DNA from: Crenobacter intestini
GTDB lineage: Bacteria > Pseudomonadota > Gammaproteobacteria > Burkholderiales > Chromobacteriaceae
Direction: 5' to 3'
Length of the DNA: 64,000 bases
NCBI RefSeq assembly: GCF_004919095.1
Contig: NZ_STGJ01000001.1
Location: 475,997 to 539,996, forward strand
The notes under the pieces are model-generated. The model did no database searches. It was not told the origin of the DNA and saw nothing but the letters and a program-made list of their open reading frames with translations. Below are positions 17,293-26,302 of the stretch, piece by piece (within the stretch, counting starts at the first letter, position 1; each line of letters opens with the position of its first letter). The position numbers and the translations under genes were made by a program.

Positions 17293-18707
17293 GGCGTCCC
17301 CTTCGGCACTTCCAGCGGCACGAACAACAGGTTGCCGCGCCGCCACAGCTGCAGCGCGACCACGTCGCCGGGCTTCACCGCCGCGAGCAGGCGCTGGAAC
17401 TGCGCGCGGCCGGTGAGCGCCTCGCCCGCCACGCCGACGATCACGTCGCCACGGGTAATCCCTGCGCGCGCAGCCACGGCACCCGTGCCCTGCACCACCA
17501 GCGCGTACGGCACGCCGACCTGCTTCAGTTGCGCGGTATTAAGCTCCGCCAGGGTCAGGCCGAGCTTGCCCTGGTCGATACGGCCCGTCTCTTCCGGCGC
17601 GCGGTACTCGCGCTCGGCGAGCCTGGGGTCCGCCTCTTTCAGCTCCTCGGCGCGCACGGCGACCGCCAGCGGCGCACGGTTGCGCCACAGTTGCAGCTTG
17701 ACCGTGCTACCCGGGCGGATCATGCCGATCGCGCGCTGCAGGTCGGCGCCATTCGCGATCGGCTTGCCGTCGATGGCCAGCACGATATCGCCCGCGCGCA
17801 CGCCGGCACGCGCGGCCGGGCCAGCCGGCTCGACCGAATTGATCAGCGCGCCCTCGGGCCTGTCCAGGCCGAACGACGCGGCCAGGTCCTTGTTCACTTC
17901 CTGCACCGACACGCCGATGCGCCCGCGCGCGACCCGGCCGGACTTCTTCAGCTGGTCGGCGACGTCCAGCGCGACGTCGATCGGGATCGCGAACGAAATG
18001 CCCATGAAGCCGCCGGAACGGCTGTAGATCTGCGAGTTGACGCCGACCACCTCGCCCTTGAGGTTGAACAGCGGCCCGCCCGAGTTACCCGGGTTGATCG
18101 CCGCGTCGGTCTGGATGAACGGCACGTAGCTCTCGTCGGGCAACTGCCGGCCCTTGGCCGAGACGATGCCCGAGGTGACGGTGTTCTCGAAGCCGAACGG
18201 CGAGCCGATCGCCAGCACCCACTCGCCGACCTCGACGTCATCCGCCTTGCCGAGCTTCGCCGCGGGCAGGCCCGCCGCGTCGATCTTCAAGAGCGCGACG
18301 TCGGTACGCGCGTCCGAGCCGACCACCCTCGCCTTGAATTCGCGCTTGTCGCCGAGCGTGACCTTGATCTCGTCGGCGCGCGCGATCACGTGCGCGTTGG
18401 TCAGGATGTAGCCGTCCGGGCTCATGATGAAGCCCGAACCCAGGCTCGCGGCCTGGTACTCGCGCGGCGGCTGCGGCGGCGCGAAGCGGCGGAAGAATTC
18501 GAAGAACGGGTCGCCTTCCATGCCCTGCGGCAGGCCAGCCTGTTCGCGCACGGTCTGCGTGGTACTGATGTTGACGACCGAACGGCCTTCGTTCTTGACG
18601 AGCCGGGTAAAGTCCGGCAAGGCGGCCGGGGCGGCGGCAACGCCGCCCGCAGGCAGCGCGCAGGCGAAGGCCAGCACGCAGGCCGCGGCTACTTTCCTGA
18701 TCTGCAT
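17289..18707 (-). CDS. mucD: Periplasmic serine protease DegP/MucD
   Basis: 472 residues. A signal peptide (KVAAACVLAFACALPAGGVAA) is followed by a trypsin-like domain and two PDZ domains. The catalytic triad is visible: TNAHVIARADE (His), RTDVALLKID (Asp), NPGNSGGPLFN (Ser). It degrades or refolds misfolded envelope proteins. It is the last dedicated member of the sigma-E operon (rpoE-rseA-rseB-rseC-mucD) and overlaps rseC by 19 bp. A lipoprotein paralogue is encoded at 60685-62169. Confidence 0.95.
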   Translation of the reverse strand: MQIRKVAAACVLAFACALPAGGVAAAPAALPDFTRLVKNEGRSVVNISTTQTVREQAGLPQGMEGDPFFEFFRRFAPPQPPREYQAASLGSGFIMSPDGYILTNAHVIARADEIKVTLGDKREFKARVVGSDARTDVALLKIDAAGLPAAKLGKADDVEVGEWVLAIGSPFGFENTVTSGIVSAKGRQLPDESYVPFIQTDAAINPGNSGGPLFNLKGEVVGVNSQIYSRSGGFMGISFAIPIDVALDVADQLKKSGRVARGRIGVSVQEVNKDLAASFGLDRPEGALINSVEPAGPAARAGVRAGDIVLAIDGKPIANGADLQRAIGMIRPGSTVKLQLWRNRAPLAVAVRAEELKEADPRLAEREYRAPEETGRIDQGKLGLTLAELNTAQLKQVGVPYALVVQGTGAVAARAGITRGDVIVGVAGEALTGRAQFQRLLAAVKPGDVVALQLWRRGNLLFVPLEVPKGTP

Positions 18708-19159
18708 CTACGGGGCATCTCCATCGGGGACAAGGCGGGGTCGAAACGGCGGGTGATCGCGGGCACGTAGCGCGCGTCCCCTTTCAGGCGCGCCGCGCGG
18801 CGCCGCGCCCAGAAAAGCGCGATTGCGGCGCCCGACACCGCGCCGGCCACGGCCAAGGCTTCGCCGGCGAGATTGCCGAGCAAGGCGCCGCCGACAAGGC
18901 CGCTCAAGGGCGCGAGGTACATCAGGAGCGCGCTGCCGAGCACCCCGCCCTCGGGGACGCTGACGAACACCTTGTCGCCCGGCGTGACGCCCAGCGGGTC
19001 GAGCACCCTGAAGCGGGTCGCGCCGCCGAACAGGCGGGCGATGCTCATCGAACGGCAGCCGTTCACCGGGTCGCAATGCCCGCACGGCGAATGCGGCTGC
19101 GGCTCGACCCAGGCATGGCCGGACTCGACCGACAGCACGCGCGCTTCGGCTTCGGTCAT
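18689..19159 (-). CDS. rseC: SoxR-reducing/sigma-E regulatory protein RseC
   Basis: 156 residues from ATG 19159, overlapping the rseB stop by 4 bp; the longer open frame upstream is a shadow. The N-terminal Cys cluster CGHCDPVNGC and two transmembrane helices (LLMYLAPLSGLVGGALLGNL, LAVAGAVSGAAIALFWA) are typical of RseC/MucC. The family influences sigma-E activity and, in enterobacteria, works with the Rsx/Rnf complex to keep SoxR reduced. An Rnf operon is present at 54-60 kb. Confidence 0.92.
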   Translation of the reverse strand: MTEAEARVLSVESGHAWVEPQPHSPCGHCDPVNGCRSMSIARLFGGATRFRVLDPLGVTPGDKVFVSVPEGGVLGSALLMYLAPLSGLVGGALLGNLAGEALAVAGAVSGAAIALFWARRRAARLKGDARYVPAITRRFDPALSPMEMPRRCRSGK

Positions 19160-20118
19160 GGTTTCTTGCTGATGCGCAGGCCGCGCGCGATGGCGGCGAG
19201 CGAGGACTCGGGCAACTCGCCGACCAGGGTCAGCTGGTAGTCGCCCTCCGGGTCGGACACCACGGACAGCGCGCCGTACCCGTGCCCGCCGGTGGTGCGT
19301 GCCTGCGCGCCGGGCTCGGCAAACACCGACAGCATCACCAGGCCGTCGCTGTAGACGAAATGCTGGACCGGCGCCGCACCCTCGTCGCCGGGCAGGCGGC
19401 GCTCGCCGGCCTGCACCAGCGAGAAGCCGGCCGGCATGCCGCGCAGCTCGAGCGCAGGCGTCGGCGCGTCGGCGGCAGCGCGCTGCGACGACGACTTGGC
19501 CGTCAGCTTGTAGAGGGGCTTGACGTCGACCTTCAGCTTGCCGACGTCGAGGTTCAGGTCGATGAAGCTGAACGACTCGACCGCCTGCCCTTGCGGGGTC
19601 AGCGTCATCGTCTTGAGCGGCAGGTGCGACTTGCCGTCGACGCACAGGCGCAGCGCGTAACGCTGGCCGGCCTCGCGCGGCTTGAGCTCCAGCCACTGGC
19701 AATCCCGCATGGCGACGCGCGACTGCCCCAGCCGGGTCAGCGTGTAGCTTTGCTGCAGCGCGTCCACGTCCTCGGGCAGCAACGCCGGGAAGAGCTTGAC
19801 CGAACTTGCCTTGGCCGCCTGCAGCGCGCGTTGGTCGGGCCCTGCGCTGACGACGGTGTCGCCGCTGCGGATCACCTCGCGCGGCAGGCCGTCGAGCGAG
19901 ACGCGCCGCTCGCGCACCTTGCCGCGCGCCTGCGCGCGCTCGATGCGGAAAGTCTCTGCGGCGCTACCGACCTGGTGCAAATAGCTGCCGGCCAGGGGCT
20001 GCGTGCGGGCGACCGACGCGGCCTTGCCGAGCAAGGCCCAGTCGTCGGGCGCTGAAGCATGAATGGAGCCGGCCCCCAGCAGGGAGACGGCGAAAGGCAA
20101 CAACAAGCCGCGCATCAA
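19156..20118 (-). CDS. rseB: Sigma-E regulatory protein RseB/MucB
   Basis: 320 residues with a signal peptide (MMRGLLLPFAVSLLGAGSIHASA). It is a two-domain periplasmic protein: a LolA-like N-terminal lipid-binding fold (through LPLKTMTLTPQGQAVESFSF) and a smaller C-terminal domain (MPAGFSLVQAGERRLPG...). RseB protects the anti-sigma factor RseA from cleavage until lipoproteins or LPS signals bind. It overlaps rseA and rseC by 4 bp at each side. Confidence 0.93.
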   Translation of the reverse strand: MMRGLLLPFAVSLLGAGSIHASAPDDWALLGKAASVARTQPLAGSYLHQVGSAAETFRIERAQARGKVRERRVSLDGLPREVIRSGDTVVSAGPDQRALQAAKASSVKLFPALLPEDVDALQQSYTLTRLGQSRVAMRDCQWLELKPREAGQRYALRLCVDGKSHLPLKTMTLTPQGQAVESFSFIDLNLDVGKLKVDVKPLYKLTAKSSSQRAAADAPTPALELRGMPAGFSLVQAGERRLPGDEGAAPVQHFVYSDGLVMLSVFAEPGAQARTTGGHGYGALSVVSDPEGDYQLTLVGELPESSLAAIARGLRISKKP

Positions 20119-20591
20119 TGTGCCACCTTGGCACCGGCGGCCATGCTGACCCTGACCAGACCGCCGCCGGCGGCCTCCTGATGCGCGGCAAGGTAAGGCG
20201 CCTCGACGCCGGAAGCCGGCGCGAACACGTCCTGCGAAGCCGGCACGGCCTGCGCGACGACCACCTGCGACGCCGGATCCTGCCCGAAGCCGACCCAGCC
20301 GACTGCCGCGGCAAACGCGACCGTCGCGGCCATCGCCGCGTAGCGGCGCACCGGGCGCTGGCGCAGCGGAGCGCGCGGCGAAAGCACCGTCGGCTCGTCA
20401 CGCAACTGGACGGACACTTTCTCGCGCACGTCCAGCGTCAGCTGGCCGTTGCGGCGCATCGCCTCGCCGATCAGGTGATACTCGCTCCAGCACGCCGAGA
20501 GCGACTGCTCGGCGAGCAGCGCGTCGCTTACGTCGTCGACTTCGTTCGGCGAGAGCTCGCCGTCCATCAATGCGGATATTTTTTCGTTCAT
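20115..20591 (-). CDS. rseA: Anti-sigma-E factor RseA/MucA
   Basis: 158 residues. The second ATG of an ATGATG pair (20591) is favoured because AAGGTGG lies 5 nt upstream. The N-terminal sigma-binding domain reads KISALMDGELSPNEVDDVSD and WSEYHLIGEAMR. A single membrane helix (AAMAATVAFAAAVGWVGF) and an Ala-rich periplasmic tail follow. It holds sigma-E inactive at the membrane until proteolysis. Overlaps rpoE's end and rseB's start. Confidence 0.94.
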   Translation of the reverse strand: MNEKISALMDGELSPNEVDDVSDALLAEQSLSACWSEYHLIGEAMRRNGQLTLDVREKVSVQLRDEPTVLSPRAPLRQRPVRRYAAMAATVAFAAAVGWVGFGQDPASQVVVAQAVPASQDVFAPASGVEAPYLAAHQEAAGGGLVRVSMAAGAKVAH

Positions 20592-20593
20592 CA

Positions 20594-21193
20594 TTACCAC
20601 CTTTTGTCTTTCGACGTATCCAGCAGCGGACGCAACTGCGTCGCGATCGCCTCGCGCGCCCTGAAAATGCGCGAGCGCACGGTGCCGATCGGGCACCCCA
20701 TCACCTGGGCGATCTCGTCGTAGCTCAGGCCGTCCATCTCGCGCAGCGTGATCGCGGTGCGCAAATCTTCCGGCAGCGCCTCGACCGCCTGGTTGACCGT
20801 CGCGAGGATCTGCTGGTTCATCAGGTCCGCTTCGGGGGTGTGGTAGTCGGGAATCTGGCTCGACAGATCGAGCGTCTCCCCGTCCTCATCCTCGATTCCG
20901 GCGTGGACCATGGGCTTTCGACCGTTGGCGACCAGAAAGTTCTTCGCCGTATTGATCCCGATGCGGTAGAGCCATGTATAGAAAGCGCTTTCGCCCCTAA
21001 ACGACGGCAGCGCACGGTAGGCCTTGACGAAGGCTTCCTGCGTGACGTCCTCGACGTCGGCACTGTCCTTGATGAAGCGGGACAGCAGCCGGCCGAGCCG
21101 TTTCTGGTACTTGGCGACCAACAAATCGAACGCGCGCTTCTCCCCGCGCTGCACGCGCTCGACCAGTTGCTGGTCAAGTTCCCGCTCACTCAT
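20594..21193 (-). CDS. rpoE: ECF RNA polymerase sigma factor RpoE (AlgU)
   Basis: 199 residues from ATG 21193 (MSERELDQQLVERVQRGEK matches the family N terminus). Region 2 has DVEDVTQEAFVKAYRAL and SAFYTWLYRIGINTAKN. Region 4 has the helix-turn-helix GLSYDEIAQVMGCPIGTVRS. It directs envelope-stress transcription. First gene of the operon; a sigma-E-type promoter lies ~65 bp upstream, implying autoregulation. Confidence 0.97.
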   Translation of the reverse strand: MSERELDQQLVERVQRGEKRAFDLLVAKYQKRLGRLLSRFIKDSADVEDVTQEAFVKAYRALPSFRGESAFYTWLYRIGINTAKNFLVANGRKPMVHAGIEDEDGETLDLSSQIPDYHTPEADLMNQQILATVNQAVEALPEDLRTAITLREMDGLSYDEIAQVMGCPIGTVRSRIFRAREAIATQLRPLLDTSKDKRW

Positions 21194-21254
21194 GGAGGGC
21201 GCGCGCCCCCTGCCGCAAGCGAAGGCCGACGCGGCCGCCAATCAGTCTTTCAGG

Positions 21255-21283
21255 TGTGACTCGCATATATCCGATTAGTTCTT
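21255..21283 (-). promoter_or_regulatory. Probable sigma-E (ECF) promoter of rpoE
   Basis: On the minus strand AAGAACT (21283-21277) is followed after 16 bases by GTCACA (21260-21255). This fits GAACTT-N16-GTCnnA/TCTGA of RpoE/AlgU promoters except for the last base of the -35. It lies upstream of rpoE, so it would make the operon self-activating. Confidence 0.6.
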
Positions 21284-21389
21284 GCGCAAAAGTGCGCATA
21301 CCTTAGCAGACCCTGCTGCAAAGCAAAACAGACGCCGCCACGTGCTGCCCGCCCGCAAGGAAGCACTGCCGCGCGGCCCATAATTCCGA

Positions 21390-21419
21390 TTGTCATTTTC
21401 ACCAAGCACTTGCTAGAAT
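21390..21419 (+). promoter_or_regulatory. Sigma-70 promoter of the prp operon
   Basis: TTGTCA (21390-21395) and TAGAAT (21414-21419), each 5/6 matches to consensus, are separated by 18 bp. Predicted start is ~21426, 33 bp before the prpB ATG, which has an AAAGGAAAG ribosome site. Confidence 0.65.
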
Positions 21420-21458
21420 GTCAGACAAACACCCAACCTCATGTAAAGGAAAGCCTCG

Positions 21459-22340
21459 ATGTCGCTCTTACCGGGTCAACGCTTCCGCCTCGCCGTCCAG
21501 CAGGAGAAACCCCTGCAGGTCGTCGGCGCCGTCAACGCCTATTTCGCCCGCCTTGCCGAACATAGCGGCTTCAAGGCGCTGTACCTGTCCGGAGGCGGCG
21601 TCGCCGCGTGCTCGTGCGGCATCCCCGACCTGGGTATCACCACGCTGGAAGACGTGCTGATCGACGTGCGCCGCATCACCGACGTGACCGACCTGCCGCT
21701 CCTGGTCGACATCGATACCGGCTGGGGTGGCGCGTTCAATATCGCGCGTGCCGTGCGCAACCTGGAGAAGGCCGGCGCCGCCGCCGTGCACATCGAGGAC
21801 CAGGTCCAGCAAAAACGCTGCGGCCACCGCCCGAACAAGGCCATCGTCAGCAAGGAAGAGATGGTCGACCGCGTGAAGGCCGCCGTCGACGCCCGCCGCC
21901 AGGACATGGTGATCATGGCGCGTACCGACGCGCTGGCGGTCGAGGGGCTGGAAGCCGCGATCGAGCGCGCGATCGCCTGCGTCGAGGCCGGCGCCGACAT
22001 GATCTTCCCCGAGGCGATCACCGACCTTGCGATGTACAAGCAGTTTGCCGAGGCCGTGAAGGTGCCGGTGCTCGCCAACATCACCGAATTCGGCTCGACC
22101 CCGCTCTACACCACCGAACAGCTGGGCGAGAACGGCGTGGGCCTGGTGCTCTACCCGCTGTCCGCCTTCCGCGCCGCCTCCCAGGCCGCACTCGGCGTCT
22201 ACGAGACGCTGCGCCGCGACGGCACGCAGGCCGCTTCCGTGCCCGCCATGCAGACGCGGATGGAACTCTACGACCACCTCGGCTACCACGCGTACGAGCA
22301 GAAACTCGACGCGCTGTTCGCCGAAGGCAAGAACAAGTAA
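21459..22340 (+). CDS. prpB: 2-methylisocitrate lyase PrpB
   Basis: 293 residues. It cleaves 2-methylisocitrate to pyruvate and succinate, the last step of the 2-methylcitrate cycle. ICL/PEPM fold: [29 protein letters not shown] (Mg-binding Asp), the active-site loop [13 protein letters not shown] and [11 protein letters not shown]. First gene of the propionate operon, 46 bp before prpC. Confidence 0.97.
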   Translation: MSLLPGQRFRLAVQQEKPLQVVGAVNAYFARLAEHSGFKALYLSGGGVAACSCGIPDLGITTLEDVLIDVRRITDVTDLPLLVDIDTGWGGAFNIARAVRNLEKAGAAAVHIEDQVQQKRCGHRPNKAIVSKEEMVDRVKAAVDARRQDMVIMARTDALAVEGLEAAIERAIACVEAGADMIFPEAITDLAMYKQFAEAVKVPVLANITEFGSTPLYTTEQLGENGVGLVLYPLSAFRAASQAALGVYETLRRDGTQAASVPAMQTRMELYDHLGYHAYEQKLDALFAEGKNK

Positions 22341-22386
22341 GGCGGCGCTGCCGCCCGCAAGCAACAACGAGAGCAAGGAGAACACA

Positions 22387-23535
22387 ATGAGCGAAGTGGT
22401 CATCACCGGCAAGCCGAAGAAGTCGGTTGCCCTCTCCGGCGTCGCCGCCGGCAATACCGCGCTGTGCACGGTCGGCCGTAGCGGCAACGACCTCAACTAC
22501 CGCGGCTACGACATCCTCGACATCGCCGAGCGCTGCGAATTCGAAGAAGTCGCCTACCTGCTGGTACACGGCAAGCTGCCGAACAAGGCCGAACTTGCCG
22601 GCTACAAGCAGAAGCTCAAGGCGCTGCGCGGCCTGCCCGCTTCGGTGAAGGCCGTGCTCGAGGCGCTGCCGGCGTCCGCCCACCCGATGGACGTGATGCG
22701 CACCGGCGTCTCGGCCCTCGGCTGCACCCTGCCGGAGAAGGACGACCACAACATCGCCGGCGCGCGCGACATCGCCGACCGCCTGATGGCGAGCTTCGGC
22801 TCGATGCTGCTCTACTGGTACCACTTCAGCCACAACGGCCGTCGCATCGAAGTGGAGACCGACGACGACTCGATCGGCGGCCACTTCCTGCACCTGTTGC
22901 ACGGCGAGAAGCCGTCCGCACTGTGGGTGCGCGCGATGCACACCTCGCTGATCCTGTACGCCGAGCACGAATTCAACGCATCGACCTTCACCGGCCGCGT
23001 GATCGCCGGCACGGGTTCGGACATGTACTCGAGCATCACCGGCGCGATCGGCGCGCTGCGCGGCCCCAAGCACGGCGGCGCCAACGAGGTCGCCTTCGAG
23101 ATCCAGAAGCGCTACGAGACGCCTGACGAGGCGGAAGCCGACATCAAGGCCCGCGTCGAGAAGAAGGAAGTGGTGATCGGCTTCGGCCACCCGGTGTACA
23201 CCATCTCCGACCCGCGCAACAAGGTGATCAAGGAAGTCGCGCGCGAGCTGTCCGAGTCCGCCGGCGACACCAAGATGTACGACATCGCCGAGCGCCTGGA
23301 GAGCGTGATGTGGGACATCAAGAAGATGTTCCCCAACCTCGACTGGTTCAGCGCCGTCTCCTACCACATGATGGGCGTGCCGACCGCGATGTTCACCCCG
23401 CTGTTCGTGATCGCCCGCACCAGCGGCTGGAGCGCGCACGTGATCGAGCAGCGCATCGACGGCAAGATCATCCGCCCGAGCGCGAACTACACCGGCCCCG
23501 AAGATCAGCGCTTCGTGCCGATCGAAGCACGCTAA
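22387..23535 (+). CDS. prpC: 2-methylcitrate synthase PrpC
   Basis: 382 residues, citrate-synthase fold. It condenses propionyl-CoA with oxaloacetate. Motifs: [20 protein letters not shown] near the N terminus, the catalytic His regions [15 protein letters not shown] and [22 protein letters not shown] and the C-terminal [15 protein letters not shown] strong AAGGAG site precedes ATG 22387. Confidence 0.97.
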   Translation: MSEVVITGKPKKSVALSGVAAGNTALCTVGRSGNDLNYRGYDILDIAERCEFEEVAYLLVHGKLPNKAELAGYKQKLKALRGLPASVKAVLEALPASAHPMDVMRTGVSALGCTLPEKDDHNIAGARDIADRLMASFGSMLLYWYHFSHNGRRIEVETDDDSIGGHFLHLLHGEKPSALWVRAMHTSLILYAEHEFNASTFTGRVIAGTGSDMYSSITGAIGALRGPKHGGANEVAFEIQKRYETPDEAEADIKARVEKKEVVIGFGHPVYTISDPRNKVIKEVARELSESAGDTKMYDIAERLESVMWDIKKMFPNLDWFSAVSYHMMGVPTAMFTPLFVIARTSGWSAHVIEQRIDGKIIRPSANYTGPEDQRFVPIEAR

Positions 23536-23620
23536 GCATCAGTGCCGCGTGCCGGGGAGCCGGGCCTTGCGCCCCGCTCCCCGCATGCGCTGACCCAACC
23601 GGACAACAAAGAATAGAGCC

Positions 23621-26245
23621 ATGAACCGTCAATACCGCAAACCGCTGCCGGGCAGCGCGCTCGACTACTTCGACGCCGCCGCCGCCGTCGACGCCATCGC
23701 CCCGGGCGCCTGGGCCCGCCTGCCGTACACCTCGCGCGTGCTCGCCGAGAACCTGGTGCGCCGCTGCGAGCCGGCCGCCCTCACCGACTCGCTCAAGCAG
23801 CTGATCGAGCGCCGCCGCGACCTCGACTTCCCGTGGTTCCCGGCCCGCGTGGTCTGCCACGACATCCTCGGCCAGACCGCGCTGGTCGACCTGGCCGGCC
23901 TGCGCGACGCGATCGCCGACCAGGGTGGCGACCCCTCGCAGGTCAACCCGGTGGTGCCGACCCAGCTGATCGTCGACCACTCGCTCGCCGTCGAGTGCGG
24001 CGGTTTCGACCCGGACGCCTTCGCCAAGAACCGCGCGATCGAAGACCGCCGCAACGAAGACCGCTTCCACTTCATCGACTGGACGCGCACCGCGTTCAAG
24101 AACGTCGACGTGATCCCGGCCGGCAACGGCATCATGCACCAGATCAACCTGGAGAAGATGTCGCCGGTGATCCAGGCGCGCGACGGCGTCGCCTTCCCCG
24201 ACACCTGCGTCGGCACCGACAGCCATACCCCGCACGTGGACGCGCTGGGCGTGATCGCCATCGGCGTCGGCGGCCTGGAAGCCGAGACCGTGATGCTCGG
24301 CCACCCCTCGATGATGCGCCTGCCCGACATCGTCGGCGTCAGGCTCACCGGCCGCCGCCCAAGCGGCATCACCGCGACCGACATCGTGCTTGCGCTGACC
24401 GAATTCCTGCGCAAGGAGCGCGTGGTCGGCGCCTACGTCGAGTTCTTCGGCGAGGGGGCCGACAGCCTGTCGATCGGCGACCGCGCGACCATCTCCAATA
24501 TGTGCCCGGAGTACGGCGCGACCGCGGCGATGTTCTACATCGACGCGCAGACCATCGATTACCTGAAGCTGACCGGCCGCGAACCCGAGCAGGTCGCGCT
24601 GGTGGAAAACTACGCGAAGACCACCGGCCTGTGGGCCGATGCGCTCGCGACCGCCGACTACGAACGCGTGCTCGAGTTTGACCTGACGAGCGTCGTGCGC
24701 AATATGGCCGGCCCGTCCAACCCTCACCGCCGCCTGCCGACTTCCGCCCTCGCCGAGCGCGGCATCGCAAACGAGGCCAAGCTCGCCGCCGCCCGCGCCG
24801 AGGAAGCCAACGGGCAGCTGCCGGACGGCGCGGTGATCATCGCCGCCATCACCAGCTGCACCAACACCTCGAACCCGCGCAACGTGGTCGCCGCCGGCCT
24901 CTTGGCCAAGAAGGCCAATGAACTGGGCCTCGTGCGCAAGCCGTGGGTGAAGTCCTCGTTCGCGCCGGGCTCCAAGGTCGCCGAGCTTTACCTGAAGGAA
25001 GCCGGGCTGCTGGGCGAGCTGGAAAAGATGGGCTTCGGCATCGTCGCTTTCGCGTGCACCACCTGCAACGGCATGTCCGGCGCGCTCGACCCGAAGATCC
25101 AGCAGGAGATCATCGAGCGAGACCTGTACGCGACCGCGGTGCTGTCGGGCAACCGCAACTTCGACGGCCGCATCCACCCGTACGCCAAGCAGGCCTTCCT
25201 CGCCTCGCCGCCCCTGGTCGTCGCCTACGCGATCGCCGGCACCATGCGCTTCGATATCGAACAGGACGTGCTGGGCGTGGTGGACGGCCGTGAAATCCGC
25301 CTGAAGGACATCTGGCCGTCGGACGAGGAGATCGACGCCATCGTGGCCGCCAGCGTCAAGCCCGAGCAGTTCCGCAAGGTCTACATCCCGATGTTCGACC
25401 TGGGCGAAGCCGAGCAGGCGGAAAGCCCGCTGTACGCCTGGCGCCCGATGAGCACCTACATCCGCCGCCCGCCGTACTGGGAAGGCGCGCTGGCCGGCGA
25501 GCGCACCCTCAAGGGCATGCGTCCCCTGGCGCTGCTGGGTGACAACATCACCACCGACCATTTGTCGCCGTCCAACGCGATCCTCGCCAGTTCCGCCGCC
25601 GGCGAATACCTGGCGAAGATGGGCCTGCCCGAAGAGGACTTCAACTCGTACGCGACGCACCGCGGCGACCACCTGACCGCGCAGCGCGCCACCTTCGCCA
25701 ACCCCAAGCTCGTCAACGAGATGGCAGTCGTGAACGGCGAGGTCAAACAGGGCTCGCTCGCCCGCGTCGAACCCGAAGGCCGGGTGATGCGCATGTGGGA
25801 AGCGATCGAGACCTATATGGGCCGCAAGCAGAACCTGATCATCGTCGCCGGCGCCGACTACGGCCAGGGCAGCTCACGAGACTGGGCGGCCAAGGGCGTG
25901 CGTCTGGCCGGCGTCGAGGCCATCGTCGCCGAGGGCTTCGAGCGCATCCACCGCACCAACCTGGTCGGCATGGGCGTACTGCCGCTGGAATTCAAGCCGG
26001 GCACCGACCGCAAGACGCTCGCGCTTGACGGCACCGAGACCTTTGACGTCAAGGGCGAAATCGTGCCGCGCGGCGAGCTGACGCTGGTGATCCACCGCAA
26101 GGACGGCCAGACGGTCGAGACCGCGGTCACCTGTCGCCTGGACACCGCCGCCGAAGTGCGCGTGTACAAGGCCGGCGGCGTGCTGCAGCGCTTCGCGCAG
26201 GACTTCCTCGCCTCGAATGCCGAGCGCGAGGCCCAGCCGGCGTAA
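23621..26245 (+). CDS. acnD: Fe/S-dependent 2-methylisocitrate dehydratase AcnD
   Basis: 874 residues, aconitase superfamily. The [4Fe-4S] ligands sit in TSCTNTSNPRN and CTTCNGMSG; substrate-binding regions include CVGTDSHTPHVDALGVIA and the C-terminal swivel domain ADYGQGSSRDWAAKG. It dehydrates 2-methylcitrate to 2-methylaconitate. The opening (MNRQYRKPLPGSALDYFDA) and the neighbouring prpF mark it as AcnD rather than a housekeeping aconitase; AcnD and PrpF replace PrpD. Confidence 0.96.
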   Translation: MNRQYRKPLPGSALDYFDAAAAVDAIAPGAWARLPYTSRVLAENLVRRCEPAALTDSLKQLIERRRDLDFPWFPARVVCHDILGQTALVDLAGLRDAIADQGGDPSQVNPVVPTQLIVDHSLAVECGGFDPDAFAKNRAIEDRRNEDRFHFIDWTRTAFKNVDVIPAGNGIMHQINLEKMSPVIQARDGVAFPDTCVGTDSHTPHVDALGVIAIGVGGLEAETVMLGHPSMMRLPDIVGVRLTGRRPSGITATDIVLALTEFLRKERVVGAYVEFFGEGADSLSIGDRATISNMCPEYGATAAMFYIDAQTIDYLKLTGREPEQVALVENYAKTTGLWADALATADYERVLEFDLTSVVRNMAGPSNPHRRLPTSALAERGIANEAKLAAARAEEANGQLPDGAVIIAAITSCTNTSNPRNVVAAGLLAKKANELGLVRKPWVKSSFAPGSKVAELYLKEAGLLGELEKMGFGIVAFACTTCNGMSGALDPKIQQEIIERDLYATAVLSGNRNFDGRIHPYAKQAFLASPPLVVAYAIAGTMRFDIEQDVLGVVDGREIRLKDIWPSDEEIDAIVAASVKPEQFRKVYIPMFDLGEAEQAESPLYAWRPMSTYIRRPPYWEGALAGERTLKGMRPLALLGDNITTDHLSPSNAILASSAAGEYLAKMGLPEEDFNSYATHRGDHLTAQRATFANPKLVNEMAVVNGEVKQGSLARVEPEGRVMRMWEAIETYMGRKQNLIIVAGADYGQGSSRDWAAKGVRLAGVEAIVAEGFERIHRTNLVGMGVLPLEFKPGTDRKTLALDGTETFDVKGEIVPRGELTLVIHRKDGQTVETAVTCRLDTAAEVRVYKAGGVLQRFAQDFLASNAEREAQPA

Positions 26246-26302
26246 ACCCCGCAGGCAGGCGGCACGCCGCCTGCCCCGCCTCCAACTCTCAGGATCGACG
26301 CC

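Noticed and set aside
23468..25672. Minus-strand open frame of ~730 codons opposite acnD
   Set aside because: The plus strand encodes an intact aconitase-type protein; the antisense product has no recognisable motif.
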